Shown piece after piece: positions 9,439 to 17,335 of a DNA stretch of 17,335 bases (positions within the stretch are counted from its first letter, which is position 1; the number at the start of each line of letters is the position of its first letter). The notes below the pieces were generated by a model. The model did no database searches, was not told the DNA's origin, and worked only from the letters and a program-made list of their open reading frames with translations. The DNA lies in assembly GCA_021829055.1 (NCBI GenBank), contig JAJZCS010000013.1, positions 1 to 17,335 of the forward strand. Reading direction: 5' to 3'. Origin of the DNA: Pseudomonadota bacterium (GTDB lineage: Bacteria; Pseudomonadota; Alphaproteobacteria; Acetobacterales; Acetobacteraceae). Both the position numbers and the translations under genes were made by a program.

Positions 9439-9939
9439 ATGAACAGCACTTTCGAGATTTCGGCAATTGTCGCGGTGCTCGCAACCGTGATGACGATCAC
9501 GCGGGCTTCGGCCGTGCATGCGCTGCTTTATCTCACTGTTTCGTTGCTGGCGGTGGCATTGGTGTTTTTTGTTCTTGGCGCACCATTCGCTGCGGCACTG
9601 GAGGTCATCATCTATGCCGGGGCGATCATGGTCCTGTTCGTGTTCGTGATTATGATGTTGAACATCGGTGACATGGCTGCAGACCTCGAAAGGGCCTGGC
9701 TAACACCTTCAATGTGGATCGGCCCTTCGTTTCTTGCTGTGCTGCTGGCGATCGAGCTTGGCGTGGTCGTGACTGCAGGTGGGTACGGCCACCGCGCAGG
9801 TTCGGTAGTCGATGCCCGCGCTGTCGGCGTCGCGTTGGTCGGCCCCTACATGCTCGCGGTCGAACTTGCATCTTTCCTGCTGCTGGCTGGCTTGGTCGCA
9901 GCGTTCCATTTAGGGCGCTCGATTACGAGAGCGGATTAA
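9439..9939 (+). CDS. nuoJ: NADH-quinone oxidoreductase subunit J
   Basis: NuoJ (ND6-like) is a five-helix membrane subunit whose third helix contains a pi-bulge important for coupling. The 166-aa product shows the signature [21 protein letters not shown] (about 54-74) followed by LNIGD. Hydrophobic segments also cover the N-terminus and the end ([22 protein letters not shown]). It is a little shorter than E. coli NuoJ (184 aa), the difference being in the variable C-terminal part. The ATG is preceded by AGGAGA and GTAGGA. It ends 4 nt before nuoK. Confidence 0.94.
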   Translation: MNSTFEISAIVAVLATVMTITRASAVHALLYLTVSLLAVALVFFVLGAPFAAALEVIIYAGAIMVLFVFVIMMLNIGDMAADLERAWLTPSMWIGPSFLAVLLAIELGVVVTAGGYGHRAGSVVDARAVGVALVGPYMLAVELASFLLLAGLVAAFHLGRSITRAD

Positions 9940-9943
9940 AGCA

Positions 9944-10252
9944 ATGGCAACGGTTCCCCTCGATCAGGGCTTGCTCCTTGCCGCCATTTTGTTCACACTG
10001 GGCCTCGTTGGCGTTTTGGCCAGGCGCAACCTTCTGTTCATATTGATGTCGCTCGAGGTGATGCTGAACGCGGCTGGTGTCGCATTCATCGTTGCCGGTG
10101 CACGCTGGGCGGCACCTGGCGGCCAAGTCATGTTCATCCTCGTGCTTACGCTCGCCGCAACTGAGGTTTCAGTTGGTCTTGCGCTGATCCTGCTGATGCA
10201 TCGCCGGATCCCTACCCTCGATGCCGATGCAGGCGATCAGCTGAAGGGATAG
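9944..10252 (+). CDS. nuoK: NADH-quinone oxidoreductase subunit K
   Basis: NuoK (ND4L-like) has three transmembrane helices and two membrane-buried glutamates that are part of the proton route. In this 102-aa protein they are Glu38 ([11 protein letters not shown]) and Glu74 ([12 protein letters not shown]), at the expected spacing of 36 residues. Length is normal for the family (about 100). It lies between nuoJ and nuoL with gaps of 4 and 3 nt. GAAGGG at its own 3' end probably serves as the ribosome binding site of nuoL. Confidence 0.95.
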   Translation: MATVPLDQGLLLAAILFTLGLVGVLARRNLLFILMSLEVMLNAAGVAFIVAGARWAAPGGQVMFILVLTLAATEVSVGLALILLMHRRIPTLDADAGDQLKG

Positions 10253-10255
10253 AAA

Positions 10256-12115
10256 GTGCGCGAATTCCTCTGGCTTGTCCCGGCGTTGCCGCTTCTAGGT
10301 TCCGTAATTCTAATGTTCGGGTCTGCACACCTTTCTGTTCGCACCGCGGCTATGATCGGCGTGCTCTCTGTTGGCCTTGCCGCTTTGATTGCCTTCGTGA
10401 TCAGCGCCGGTTTCGTGCTCGACCCACCTGTAGGTGGGGTCTATCAGCAAACATTATGGCGCTGGTTCCATGTTGGCGGCTTTTCGGTAGATGTCGGCTT
10501 ACGACTCGACCCGCTTTCGCTATTGATGATGCTGGTAACTAGCGGTGTCGGATTCTTCATTCACCTGTTTGCCACTGAGTTCATGGAAGGCGAGCAGGGC
10601 TACGGTCGGTTCTTCGCTCATCTTAACCTTTTCGTCGCCGCCATGCTCCTGTTAGTGTTGGCTAGGAATTTCCTCGTCCTCTACGCAGGTTGGGAGGGGG
10701 TTGGCCTTTGCTCCTATCTGCTAATCGGTTTTTGGTGGGGAGATCCCCTCAATGGTCTCGCGGCACGCAAGGCCTTCATCGTGACGCGCATTGGCGACAC
10801 TGCCTTCCTGATCGGGTTGCTGCTGATCGCCACCCGCCTCGGCACGCTCAATATCGCTAGCGCGATGACGAGGGCCCATGAGACTTTGCATGTCGCTTCG
10901 CCCATGGTCACGCTGATCGCCTTCCTCTTGCTTGGCGGCGCTATCGGCAAGTCCGCGCAGTTGCCACTACACACTTGGCTGCCTGATGCAATGGCCGGTC
11001 CAACGCCGGTCAGCGCATTAATCCATGCTGCAACGATGGTGACCGCCGGTGTCTACCTCATTGCCCGTACCCATGTCCTGTTCCTCCTTGCGCCCATTGC
11101 CCAATTTACGGTCGGCATCGTTGGTGCTTTGACGCTTCTGCTTGCTGGTTTCAGCGCGCTCGCCCAGAACGACATCAAGCGGGTTCTTGCTTATTCGACT
11201 ATGAGCCAGATCGGCTACATGTTTGTGGCCCTTGGGGTTGGCGCTTGGGGGGCGGCAATGTTTCACTTGATGGCGCACGCCTTCTTCAAGGCACTGCTTT
11301 TTCTTTCTGCCGGTGCGGTCACGATGCGGCTACATCACGAGCAGGATATTTTTAAGATGGGCGGCCTTTGGCGGCGTCTCCCAGTCGCCTTCTGGAGTTT
11401 CTTGATCGGGAGCGCTGCGCTCTCGGCCTTACCGCTTGTTACGGCTGGATTTTACAGCAAGGAAGCAATCCTGTCGGGCGCGTGGGCGGATGGAACGAGG
11501 GGTCGTGTACTATGGTGCGCCGGCGTTGTCGGTGCGTTTGTGACAGGTGTTTATATCTTTCGCGTCGTTTTTATTGCCTTCTTTGGCGAAGAACACACGC
11601 ATGTTAGCGGAAGTTACGGCTGGCGGGTTATTGTGCCTCTAATTGTACTGTCCACGCTGTCTTTGGTGGGGGGATTCATTCAGTTACCACCCGCCTTCGG
11701 GCATATCACGCTTCTCTCGGATCTGCTCTCGACAGTGCTGCCGGCACCCCTGGGTGCCACCACAGTGATGCCGCTGCTGTTCGCGAGTTTCGCGTCCATC
11801 TCGGGTATTGTGGTTGCCGCCGCGCTCTATTGGCGCCCGACACACGCGCGAGCAGATGCCACCCCACTCTGGCGCTTCTGGCACGCTGCCGCCGGATTCG
11901 ACTGGCTATACGACCGTTTCCTAGTTTGCCCTGTGTTGTGGGCAGCGCGGATTGATCGCGACGACTTCATCGACAAGATATACAGCGGTATCGTCTGGGT
12001 GACACGGGCCGGCCACTTCGCTGTGCGGCGAACGCAGAGCGGGCGAGTACGGTTATATGCCGCTGGCCTCGCGCTTGGCTCGATTTGTCTAATTGCGATT
12101 GCGGTGTTGCGATGA
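10256..12115 (+). CDS. nuoL: NADH-quinone oxidoreductase subunit L (antiporter-like)
   Basis: NuoL is the distal antiporter-like proton-pumping subunit, with about 16 helices and a long lateral helix along the membrane arm. The 619-aa protein (E. coli 613) starts at a GTG. The key pump residues are present: Glu147 in LYAGWEGVGLCSYLLIGFW and Lys232 in GGAIGKSAQLPLHTWLPDA, each three residues later than E. coli E144 and K229. AGPTPVSALIHAATMVTAG and AFFKALLFLSAGAV are also typical. The final ~100 residues include the lateral amphipathic region and a last hydrophobic helix. The stop overlaps the nuoM ATG (ATGA). Confidence 0.96.
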   Translation: MREFLWLVPALPLLGSVILMFGSAHLSVRTAAMIGVLSVGLAALIAFVISAGFVLDPPVGGVYQQTLWRWFHVGGFSVDVGLRLDPLSLLMMLVTSGVGFFIHLFATEFMEGEQGYGRFFAHLNLFVAAMLLLVLARNFLVLYAGWEGVGLCSYLLIGFWWGDPLNGLAARKAFIVTRIGDTAFLIGLLLIATRLGTLNIASAMTRAHETLHVASPMVTLIAFLLLGGAIGKSAQLPLHTWLPDAMAGPTPVSALIHAATMVTAGVYLIARTHVLFLLAPIAQFTVGIVGALTLLLAGFSALAQNDIKRVLAYSTMSQIGYMFVALGVGAWGAAMFHLMAHAFFKALLFLSAGAVTMRLHHEQDIFKMGGLWRRLPVAFWSFLIGSAALSALPLVTAGFYSKEAILSGAWADGTRGRVLWCAGVVGAFVTGVYIFRVVFIAFFGEEHTHVSGSYGWRVIVPLIVLSTLSLVGGFIQLPPAFGHITLLSDLLSTVLPAPLGATTVMPLLFASFASISGIVVAAALYWRPTHARADATPLWRFWHAAAGFDWLYDRFLVCPVLWAARIDRDDFIDKIYSGIVWVTRAGHFAVRRTQSGRVRLYAAGLALGSICLIAIAVLR

Positions 12116-13626
12116 TCCTGCTTTGGCTCCTTTGTGTGCCAGCGGTTGGCGGCGCGCTCGCGTGGCTTGCGGAGGCAGCGCATCCGAATTGGTCGCGCTG
12201 GATCAGCATAGGCGTGCTGTCACTCGACTTGCTCCTTGCTTTGGCCTTGATTAGTCCCGCCACATCTTCTGGCCATCCGGCCTGGATCGCGAGTTTTGAC
12301 CGACCTTGGATCCCTCAGCTTGGCATCTCCTTTGAACTTGATCTTGACGGGCTGAGCCTAGTCTTAATCCTGCTCACACTCGCGCTAAGCCTCATTTCGG
12401 TGGTCATTTCCTGGACCGAAATTACGGAACGGGTGGGTCTGTTCCACGCGAATCTGCTCTGGACTACCACCGGCGTGATAGGCGTGTTCCTCGCGCTCGA
12501 TATGTTCCTGTTCTTCTTCTTCTGGGAACTGATGCTGGTACCGATGTATTTTCTGATTGCGCTATGGGGCCACGAGAACCGGTTCTATGCTGCGATCAAG
12601 TTCTTTCTCTTTACACAGGGAAGCGGCCTTATCATGTTAGTCGCGATTCTGGCACTCGTTTTCATTCACCAGCACGCGACAGGCCACCTCACATTCGACT
12701 ATCTGGCGTTACTCGGCACGAAGATGAACTCGATGACGGCATTCTGGTTAATGCTCGGCTTTTTTGTCGCTTTTGTGGTCAAACTTCCGGCAGTTCCGTT
12801 TCACACATGGTTACCAGACGCTCACACGGAGGCGCCGACCGCAGGTTCTGTGCTGCTTGCCGGGGTCCTGCTGAAGACTGGAGCATACGGCCTGCTTCGC
12901 TTCGTGGTGCCCTTGTTTCCTGATGCGGCTCACGCGTTCGCACCTGTGGCCATGACCCTTGCGGTGATCGGAATCCTGTATGGCGCGCTGCTGGCGTTTG
13001 GCCAGAATGATATGAAGCGGCTGGTCGCTTATAGCAGCATCAGCCATATGGGCTTCATACTGCTCGGGGTATTTGCGTGGAATACACTCGCACTTGATGG
13101 GGTGGTCGTACAAATGTTAGCACACGGGGTCAGCACTGGTGCTCTCTTCATTCTGGTTGGAGCTTTGCAGGAGCGCATCCATACCCGCGATATGCGCTTC
13201 ATGGGGGGGTTATGGGCCAGCTTGCCGCGGCTGTCGGCATTTGGGATGTTTTTCGCGATTGCGTCGCTGGGGTTGCCCGGACTCGGCAACTTCATCGGTG
13301 AATTTCTGATTTTACTCGGTAGTTTTCACGTCAGCGTCGCTTTCACCGTATTTGCGGCCGGCGGGTTAGTCGCGGCGGCAGCGTACTCGCTGCTGTTGGT
13401 ACAAAGGGCTTTTCACGGCAGGATAGAGCCGTTCCCGGGCAGGACAGGGCTATTCGATCTCACGACACCGCATCTCGTCGTGATGACGGTGCTGATGTTG
13501 TCGATTGTCGGGCTCGGCGTGTATCCGCAGCCGGTCCTGTACCAGGTGGCGCCTGGGCTGTCATTGCTGCAGCATAGCGGCCAAGCGTCGACGGGTCTAC
13601 GCGCGCGTGTTGCAGAGCAACCATGA
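12112..13626 (+). CDS. nuoM: NADH-quinone oxidoreductase subunit M (antiporter-like)
   Basis: NuoM is the middle antiporter-like pump subunit (about 14 helices). I start it at the ATG overlapping the nuoL stop, giving 504 aa (E. coli 509); an open-frame extension to 12085 lies inside nuoL and is not needed. Conserved charged residues are Glu139 in [15 protein letters not shown] and Lys224 in [20 protein letters not shown]. The family phrase [20 protein letters not shown] follows. Several more hydrophobic helices run to the C-terminus. The stop overlaps nuoN as ATGA, so the last three genes are tightly coupled. Confidence 0.96.
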   Translation: MILLWLLCVPAVGGALAWLAEAAHPNWSRWISIGVLSLDLLLALALISPATSSGHPAWIASFDRPWIPQLGISFELDLDGLSLVLILLTLALSLISVVISWTEITERVGLFHANLLWTTTGVIGVFLALDMFLFFFFWELMLVPMYFLIALWGHENRFYAAIKFFLFTQGSGLIMLVAILALVFIHQHATGHLTFDYLALLGTKMNSMTAFWLMLGFFVAFVVKLPAVPFHTWLPDAHTEAPTAGSVLLAGVLLKTGAYGLLRFVVPLFPDAAHAFAPVAMTLAVIGILYGALLAFGQNDMKRLVAYSSISHMGFILLGVFAWNTLALDGVVVQMLAHGVSTGALFILVGALQERIHTRDMRFMGGLWASLPRLSAFGMFFAIASLGLPGLGNFIGEFLILLGSFHVSVAFTVFAAGGLVAAAAYSLLLVQRAFHGRIEPFPGRTGLFDLTTPHLVVMTVLMLSIVGLGVYPQPVLYQVAPGLSLLQHSGQASTGLRARVAEQP

Positions 13627-15065
13627 TGACCGCGGCGGCTTTCAGAGCCTTCGCGCCTTTCACTCTGCTCGGTGCCCTGACGATCGTGGTGATGCTGCTG
13701 ATTGCGGTGCGCCGCGACCATCGTCTCACCGCACTGTCGACCATTATAGGCCTGTCGTTATGCTGCGTCGTACTTCTTTTCTCAGCTCCCGCTTCACCTG
13801 TTCCCGTGACACCACTTTTCATCGTTGACGGCACCGCACTCTTTTACGCCGGGCTGGTACTTGGTTCGGCCCTGATTGTTGCCATAATTTCATACGCGTA
13901 TCTCGCCAGTTCTGGGCACGCAGCGCGTGAAGAATACTATCTTCTCCTGCTCACCGCGACGCTCGGCGCGGCCGTTCTGCCGGAGAGTATTGACTTTACG
14001 TCGTTCTTTCTTGGCATTGAGGTGCTGAGCATCTCGCTACTAGGTCTAATTGCCTATGCGAGCCCGCGCCAGGGAGCGGCTGAGGCTGGCACCAAATACC
14101 TAGTCCTTAGTGGTGCCGCTTCTGCCTTCCTTCTGTTCGGAATGGCACTGATCTATGCGGAAGTGGGTACCATGTCGTTTGTCCGCATCGGCGTGGAGGC
14201 CCATACGGGAGACCCCGCCGATCTATATCGACTCGTGGGTGTCGCCATGATCCTCACAGGAGTCGGGTTCAAGCTCTCGCTGGTGCCATTCCACATGTGG
14301 ACACCCGACGTTTACGAGGGGGCCCCAGCACCGGTCACCGCGTTCGTCGCAGTGGTCTCCAAGATCGCTGTGTTCTCGGTGATCCTACGTTATTTCAACC
14401 TTGCCGAAAGTCACGCCGATACGTCGCTCCGGTTGGGTCTTGAGGCAGTCGCGATCCTATCCATGTTAGGTGGTAACTTACTCGCGCTGCTGCAGAACAA
14501 CGTAAAGCGCCTCCTGGCCTATTCATCGATTGCCCACCTCGGCTATTTGCTCGTCGGCTTTCTTGCTGCCGATTCCCTGGGTAACATGGCGGTAGCTTAT
14601 TATCTCGCGGCATACGCCGTTACCACGCTCGGCGCCTTCGGCATTGTCGCTTTACTCAGCGTTCCGGGCACAGGGCGGGATGCCGATCAGATCGAGAATT
14701 ACCGTGGTCTCTTCCGTACTCACCCGTTTCTGGCGGGAGGTCTTACTCTCATGCTCCTCTCCCTAGCCGGGATGCCACCGACGATGGGTTTCATTGGTAA
14801 GTTTTATCTCGTTGCAGCCGGTGTTGACAGTCGACTTTTCTGGCCAGTTGTGGCCCTTGTGGTTGGGAGCGTGATCGGCCTCTATTACTACTCGCGCGTT
14901 CTCGTTGCGATGGCCATGCCAATCGAACATGTGCCCGTTCGACGTGCGGCCGCGCCATTATTCGGTAAGGCAGTGATCGCAGCTCTTCTGGTATTGCTAG
15001 TGACTCTGGGCGTTTATCCAGCTCCCGCGATTGCGGTCATTCGAGTGGCTGTCGGCCACGGGTAG
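13623..15065 (+). CDS. nuoN: NADH-quinone oxidoreductase subunit N (antiporter-like)
   Basis: NuoN is the proximal antiporter-like pump subunit and the last gene of the operon. The 480-aa protein (E. coli 485) has the pump residues Glu133 in [15 protein letters not shown] and Lys217 in [19 protein letters not shown], at the same numbering as E. coli from memory. [17 protein letters not shown] and the later [18 protein letters not shown] are family hallmarks. The ATG overlaps the nuoM stop. No promoter was seen inside the operon's late part, consistent with one long transcript. After its TAG comes 406 nt without a confident gene. Confidence 0.96.
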   Translation: MMTAAAFRAFAPFTLLGALTIVVMLLIAVRRDHRLTALSTIIGLSLCCVVLLFSAPASPVPVTPLFIVDGTALFYAGLVLGSALIVAIISYAYLASSGHAAREEYYLLLLTATLGAAVLPESIDFTSFFLGIEVLSISLLGLIAYASPRQGAAEAGTKYLVLSGAASAFLLFGMALIYAEVGTMSFVRIGVEAHTGDPADLYRLVGVAMILTGVGFKLSLVPFHMWTPDVYEGAPAPVTAFVAVVSKIAVFSVILRYFNLAESHADTSLRLGLEAVAILSMLGGNLLALLQNNVKRLLAYSSIAHLGYLLVGFLAADSLGNMAVAYYLAAYAVTTLGAFGIVALLSVPGTGRDADQIENYRGLFRTHPFLAGGLTLMLLSLAGMPPTMGFIGKFYLVAAGVDSRLFWPVVALVVGSVIGLYYYSRVLVAMAMPIEHVPVRRAAAPLFGKAVIAALLVLLVTLGVYPAPAIAVIRVAVGHG

Positions 15066-15471
15066 AATTGCGGATCAATGGCGTATGTGTTTGATTTTCT
15101 CGTCTCCTTTCCAGATCCTTAACCGGATCCTTCCCGGTGGGTTTTTGTCGCTAGAAATTCATCTCTTCACCTCACACCCAACAGCTTATGGATCTCGCTG
15201 AGGTTCTGGAAATTACGAAGCCCAGCTCCGGATGCCGCATATTTTGCATGGCTGGAGACAGTGGCTCGATGTTAGCGTTCTACCTCTTTAAGTTTAGACC
15301 GTGTATAGTGCATTTATCGTTGGGGTGGCTGTTCGCGCATTTTGGCTGCGGGCGTACGCTCGGCGTGTACCTGCGGGGCCAGTCACTCTCGAAGGGGCCA
15401 GAAGCGCTTTGGCGCAAGCCGACACAAACGAGTGTTTCAATAAGGCCCGGCACAAGCGCGGAGAGTAGGTC
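15066..15471. other. Intergenic region between nuoN and the CBS gene
   Basis: The 406 nt contain a weak terminator-like hairpin near 15122-15146 and a TATAGT hexamer at 15304-15309 that could be a -10 box but has no good -35 partner. An open frame at 15188-15475 (95 codons) shows no recognisable domain and overlaps the CBS start; I judge it non-coding. The length and the hairpin suggest that the CBS gene has its own promoter. No RNA gene was recognised. Confidence 0.5.
15122..15146 (+). terminator. Weak candidate rho-independent terminator after nuoN
   Basis: ACCGG (15122-15126) and CCGGT (15134-15138) can form a 5-bp stem with a 7-nt loop, followed after GGG by TTTTT (15142-15146). It lies about 60 nt past the nuoN stop. 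The stem is short and is not adjacent to the T run, so this is tentative. Confidence 0.3.
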
Positions 15472-15903
15472 ATGACAACCATTCATCAGGTTCTCGACCA
15501 AAAGGGTTGGGGCGCAATTGTCCTCAACGGCCATAAGCCGATTCCGCAAGCAGCGAAATTCCTTACCACCAAACGGATCGGTGCAGCACCGGTCGTCAAC
15601 GACCAGGGAGTGATGGTCGGTATGTTCTCAGAGCGCGATATCATGCGCTTCGTGGGTGAACTCGGCGAGGATATTGCGAAACGAACTGTCGCTGATTTGG
15701 CCACGAGTCTTGTGGCATCATGTACGCCGAGCGCTACAGTCTTGGAAGCAATGTTGCTGATGACCACAAAGCGTTGTCGTCATCTCCCGGTTTTTGAAGA
15801 GGGCGCACTTGTCGCGGTCGTAAGTATCGGTGATCTCGTAAAGGCTCAGCTTGAAGAAGCTGAGTTGGAAATCAACTCGCTGCGTGCCTATATCGTTTCT
15901 TAG
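15472..15903 (+). CDS. Two-CBS-domain protein
   Basis: The 143-aa soluble protein consists almost only of a pair of CBS domains (a Bateman module). CBS1 covers about residues 5-62 with KRIGAAPVVNDQG and the terminal motif SERDI (Asp56). CBS2 covers about 75-130 with KRCRHLPVFEEG and SIGDL (Asp121). A charged helix ends the protein. Such modules bind adenine nucleotides or related ligands in many families; the conserved Asp is the usual ribose contact. Stand-alone pairs of this type are common in alphaproteobacteria and mostly of unknown function. GAGAGTAGG at 15461-15469 gives a ribosome binding site. It follows nuoN by 406 nt, so a role with complex I is only a guess from position. Confidence 0.88.
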   Translation: MTTIHQVLDQKGWGAIVLNGHKPIPQAAKFLTTKRIGAAPVVNDQGVMVGMFSERDIMRFVGELGEDIAKRTVADLATSLVASCTPSATVLEAMLLMTTKRCRHLPVFEEGALVAVVSIGDLVKAQLEEAELEINSLRAYIVS

Positions 15904-16287
15904 CCACGCGGCGAGATGGCAGGTTGTGTGCGACTGACATGGTCCGGCACTTCGCGTGCGGTGCGCGATAGGAGGGCATGGAACGGGTCAAGCCCCGTCG
16001 TTCATTGGTTCAGAAGGTGCCGAATACTGGTCGTTCGTGCACAATCCGTGGCAAACGTCCACACTATCTTTTGCCGCAACCGCGTTGCGGGTTAGAAGGC
16101 AGAAATCGTTGTATGCGTATCAATGCGTAATCGGGCAAGCTATAGCGCAGAGGTAAGTGAAAAGACGGATTTGACCGGACCGCAACGCAACCTATGGAAT
16201 GACCCGCGGAGAAGGGGGGCTCCTTTTCGTCCGTCCCCCTATAGCGTGTTCCGGCGCTTATCATCCATCACTTCAATGAGATATTCA
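15904..16287. other. Gene-poor stretch between the CBS gene and the right insertion sequence
   Basis: No convincing gene is seen; the open frame at 15956-16156 has no recognisable domain. Two inverted repeats are visible: CCGCAAC-cgc-GTTGCGG at 16074-16090 (perfect 7-bp stem, no T run), and AGGGGG/CCCCCT at 16213-16218 and 16235-16240. Either could be a structure in an mRNA tail or decayed mobile-element sequence. The heptamer ATGCGTA also occurs twice close together near 16112-16130. I cannot assign a function. Confidence 0.5.
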
Positions 16288-16310
16288 TTATCAGTTCGCT
16301 GAAAAACTCT
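16288..16310 (+). repeat. Candidate terminal inverted repeat of the right IS
   Basis: The stretch with core CGCTGAAAAACTC resembles the inner part of IS5-family terminal repeats as I remember them, with the outer end to the left, as expected for an element whose transposase stop is on this side. Its partner lies outside the window, so it is not verified. A CTAG at 16309-16312 overlaps its inner edge. Confidence 0.35.
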
Positions 16311-16373
16311 AGAATTTGACATTCATTTTCCCGAATTTTCCGTTGGATCATGATTTTCGGTTCAGTATTTTGG

Positions 16374-16400
16374 AAATACCGTTGTTTTTTCACGGTATTT
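16374..16400. repeat. Perfect 9-bp inverted repeat downstream of the transposase
   Basis: AAATACCGT (16374-16382) and ACGGTATTT (16392-16400) form a perfect stem with a 9-nt, T-rich loop, 25 nt past the transposase stop on the minus strand. It may act as a transcript end or mRNA-stabilising hairpin of the element. It lacks a good T run on the minus strand, so I do not call it a terminator. Confidence 0.5.
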
Positions 16401-16424
16401 TTGAAGAGCGGACAGACTCAGCCC

Positions 16425-17335
16425 TTAGGCTGCCACCAGTTTTGGGATGCGCACCAGATTATAGGCGATCAGGTTGAGCATGAAAGTTCCGGTCACGCGC
16501 GCAATCCCGCGCAGCTTGGTTTTGCGCATCGTGCCATGCTGCTTGCCCCAGCCGAATATGCACTCGATCATCGCCCGGCGGGTCTGCGACATCGCATAAC
16601 CGGGATGGCGCGTGGTGCGTCCGTCAATCGCGCTGCGGCGGCGCTTGCCGGTTTTGGTTTCAGCATTGTTCTGCGTGACATGCGGTGTGACGCCGGTGGC
16701 GCGTAAATTGGCGACGTGAGCGGCGGTATCATAAGCTTTGTCCTCGCCCACGGTGATGCGCCCGCCGGCTGATTTGGCTTTGGCTTTCAACATCTCTTCC
16801 GAGGTATCGCGCTCCGCCGTGCCGGTGGCATGGGTGACTTTGCCGCCGACCGCCAGACCGTGCCGGTTGTCCATCAGCGCGTGCCCCATATACGAAAGCT
16901 TCGCCTCACGTCCGGCGGCCTTGCGGTACAGCCGGCTGTCCGGGTCGGTCGTACTTTCGTGGGTATCATTCTTGCGCTTCTGGCCATGAAAATCCGAGCC
17001 GTCATCGTCGCTGCCATCCTTGGGGCGAAAACTCTTCCGCGACGCCCAGGCTTCAATCAATGTTCCGTCCACCGAAAAATGCTCATCCGACAGCAGCGGC
17101 ACCACCTTCGGGTGTTTCAGCAGGCGGTTCATGAATCTCTGGAATACGTCGCCATTCTGGAGGCGCTCGCGGTTCTTGGTAAACGTCGTCGGATTCCACA
17201 CCGGATCATCCGGCGACAAGCCCACAAACCAGCGATAGAGCAGGTTGTAATCCAGTTGCTCCATCAACTGCCGTTCCGAGCGAATGCCGTATAGAACTTG
17301 GAGCAGCAGCCCACTCAACAATTGTTTCGGCGGTA
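16425..17335 (-). CDS. IS5-family transposase, C-terminal part (N-terminus beyond right edge)
   Basis: The minus-strand frame is open from the window edge to the TAA at 16425-16427. A TTG at 17321 could be read as a start, but the frame continues upstream as PPKQ-LLSGLLLQ, which matches the interior of longer relatives (PP-x-x-LLRA-LLQ), so the true start is outside and roughly 60 residues are missing. The DDE residues, counted from that TTG, are Asp85 (HFSVDGTLIEAWAS), Asp194 (VGEDKAYDT) and Glu253 (MIECIFGWGK). KSFRPKDG, the STTDPDSRLYRK segment, and the ending NLVRIPKLVAA are typical of alphaproteobacterial members. No stop or frameshift is seen, so it may be active. It is a different subgroup from the transposase fragment at 1-154. 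Confidence 0.9.
   Translation of the reverse strand, partial: PPKQLLSGLLLQVLYGIRSERQLMEQLDYNLLYRWFVGLSPDDPVWNPTTFTKNRERLQNGDVFQRFMNRLLKHPKVVPLLSDEHFSVDGTLIEAWASRKSFRPKDGSDDDGSDFHGQKRKNDTHESTTDPDSRLYRKAAGREAKLSYMGHALMDNRHGLAVGGKVTHATGTAERDTSEEMLKAKAKSAGGRITVGEDKAYDTAAHVANLRATGVTPHVTQNNAETKTGKRRRSAIDGRTTRHPGYAMSQTRRAMIECIFGWGKQHGTMRKTKLRGIARVTGTFMLNLIAYNLVRIPKLVAA

Larger units (their letters stand above)
16288..17335 (-). mobile_element. IS5-family insertion sequence, partial (runs off right edge)
   Basis: The element is recognised by its transposase (16425-17335). Its 3' end is placed at a candidate terminal inverted repeat near 16288-16310, where TATCAGTTCGCTGAAAAAC resembles, from memory, IS5-family ends with the core GCTGAAAAA reading inward. 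About 115-135 nt of non-coding sequence would lie between the repeat and the transposase stop. The matching repeat should be beyond the right edge, so neither the boundary nor a target duplication can be confirmed. Confidence 0.55.

Noticed and set aside
15188..15475. 95-codon plus-strand open frame after nuoN
   Set aside because: No recognisable motif, no good ribosome binding site, and it runs into the CBS gene start.
15956..16156. 66-codon plus-strand open frame after the CBS gene
   Set aside because: No domain or family resemblance; likely chance.
1..17335. Composite transposon carrying the nuo operon between two copies of one IS
   Set aside because: The two transposases belong to different IS5-family subgroups by their sequence style, so they are not a matching pair; shared parts cannot be compared directly because one shows only the N-terminus and the other only the C-terminal part.
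1..17335. CRISPR array, tRNA or rRNA genes
   Set aside because: No spaced direct repeats and no cloverleaf or rRNA signature were seen in the non-coding stretches.

Overview
The window is almost entirely one operon encoding a complete proton-pumping NADH:quinone oxidoreductase (respiratory complex I, NDH-1). The 13 genes run on the plus strand in the order nuoA-B-CD-E-F-G-H-I-J-K-L-M-N. NuoC and NuoD are fused into one protein. Many junctions are ATGA- or GTGA-type stop/start overlaps, and the longest gap is about 31 nt, so the genes are very likely co-transcribed and translationally coupled. The subunits are of the Escherichia-like type: fused NuoCD, a long NuoG carrying the extra N7 cluster ligands, and a NuoI closely resembling the E. 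coli sequence as I remember it. Base composition looks moderately GC-rich by eye. Together with alphaproteobacterial-looking insertion sequences, this suggests a proteobacterium, perhaps of the acetic-acid-bacterium (Acetobacteraceae) group. That assignment is an inference, not proven.

Layout: positions 1-154 hold the N-terminal 51 codons of an IS5-type transposase on the minus strand, running off the left edge. Positions 155-532 form the nuo upstream region, with a cluster of GTCAA/TTGAC half-sites near 420-474 but no convincing promoter. nuoA to nuoN occupy 533-15065. A weak terminator-like hairpin lies at about 15122-15146. A small protein with two CBS domains is at 15472-15903. A gene-poor stretch follows to about 16290. 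A second, different IS5-family element then enters on the minus strand, with the C-terminal part of its transposase and a candidate terminal inverted repeat, and runs off the right edge.

How the genes work together: NuoE, NuoF and NuoG form the NADH dehydrogenase (N) module. NuoB, NuoCD and NuoI form the connecting Fe-S and quinone (Q) module. NuoA, H, J, K, L, M and N form the membrane proton-pumping arm. Almost all recognisable cluster ligands and pump residues are intact.

The main anomaly is in nuoF. An 11-base run of G (4071-4081) falls inside the glycine-rich nucleotide-binding motif and puts the rest of the gene out of frame. Nine (or twelve) Gs would restore it. It may be a sequencing error, a slippery phase-variable tract, or a genuine inactivating mutation. 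Nothing here clearly amounts to an undescribed biological system; the homopolymer tract is the best lead.
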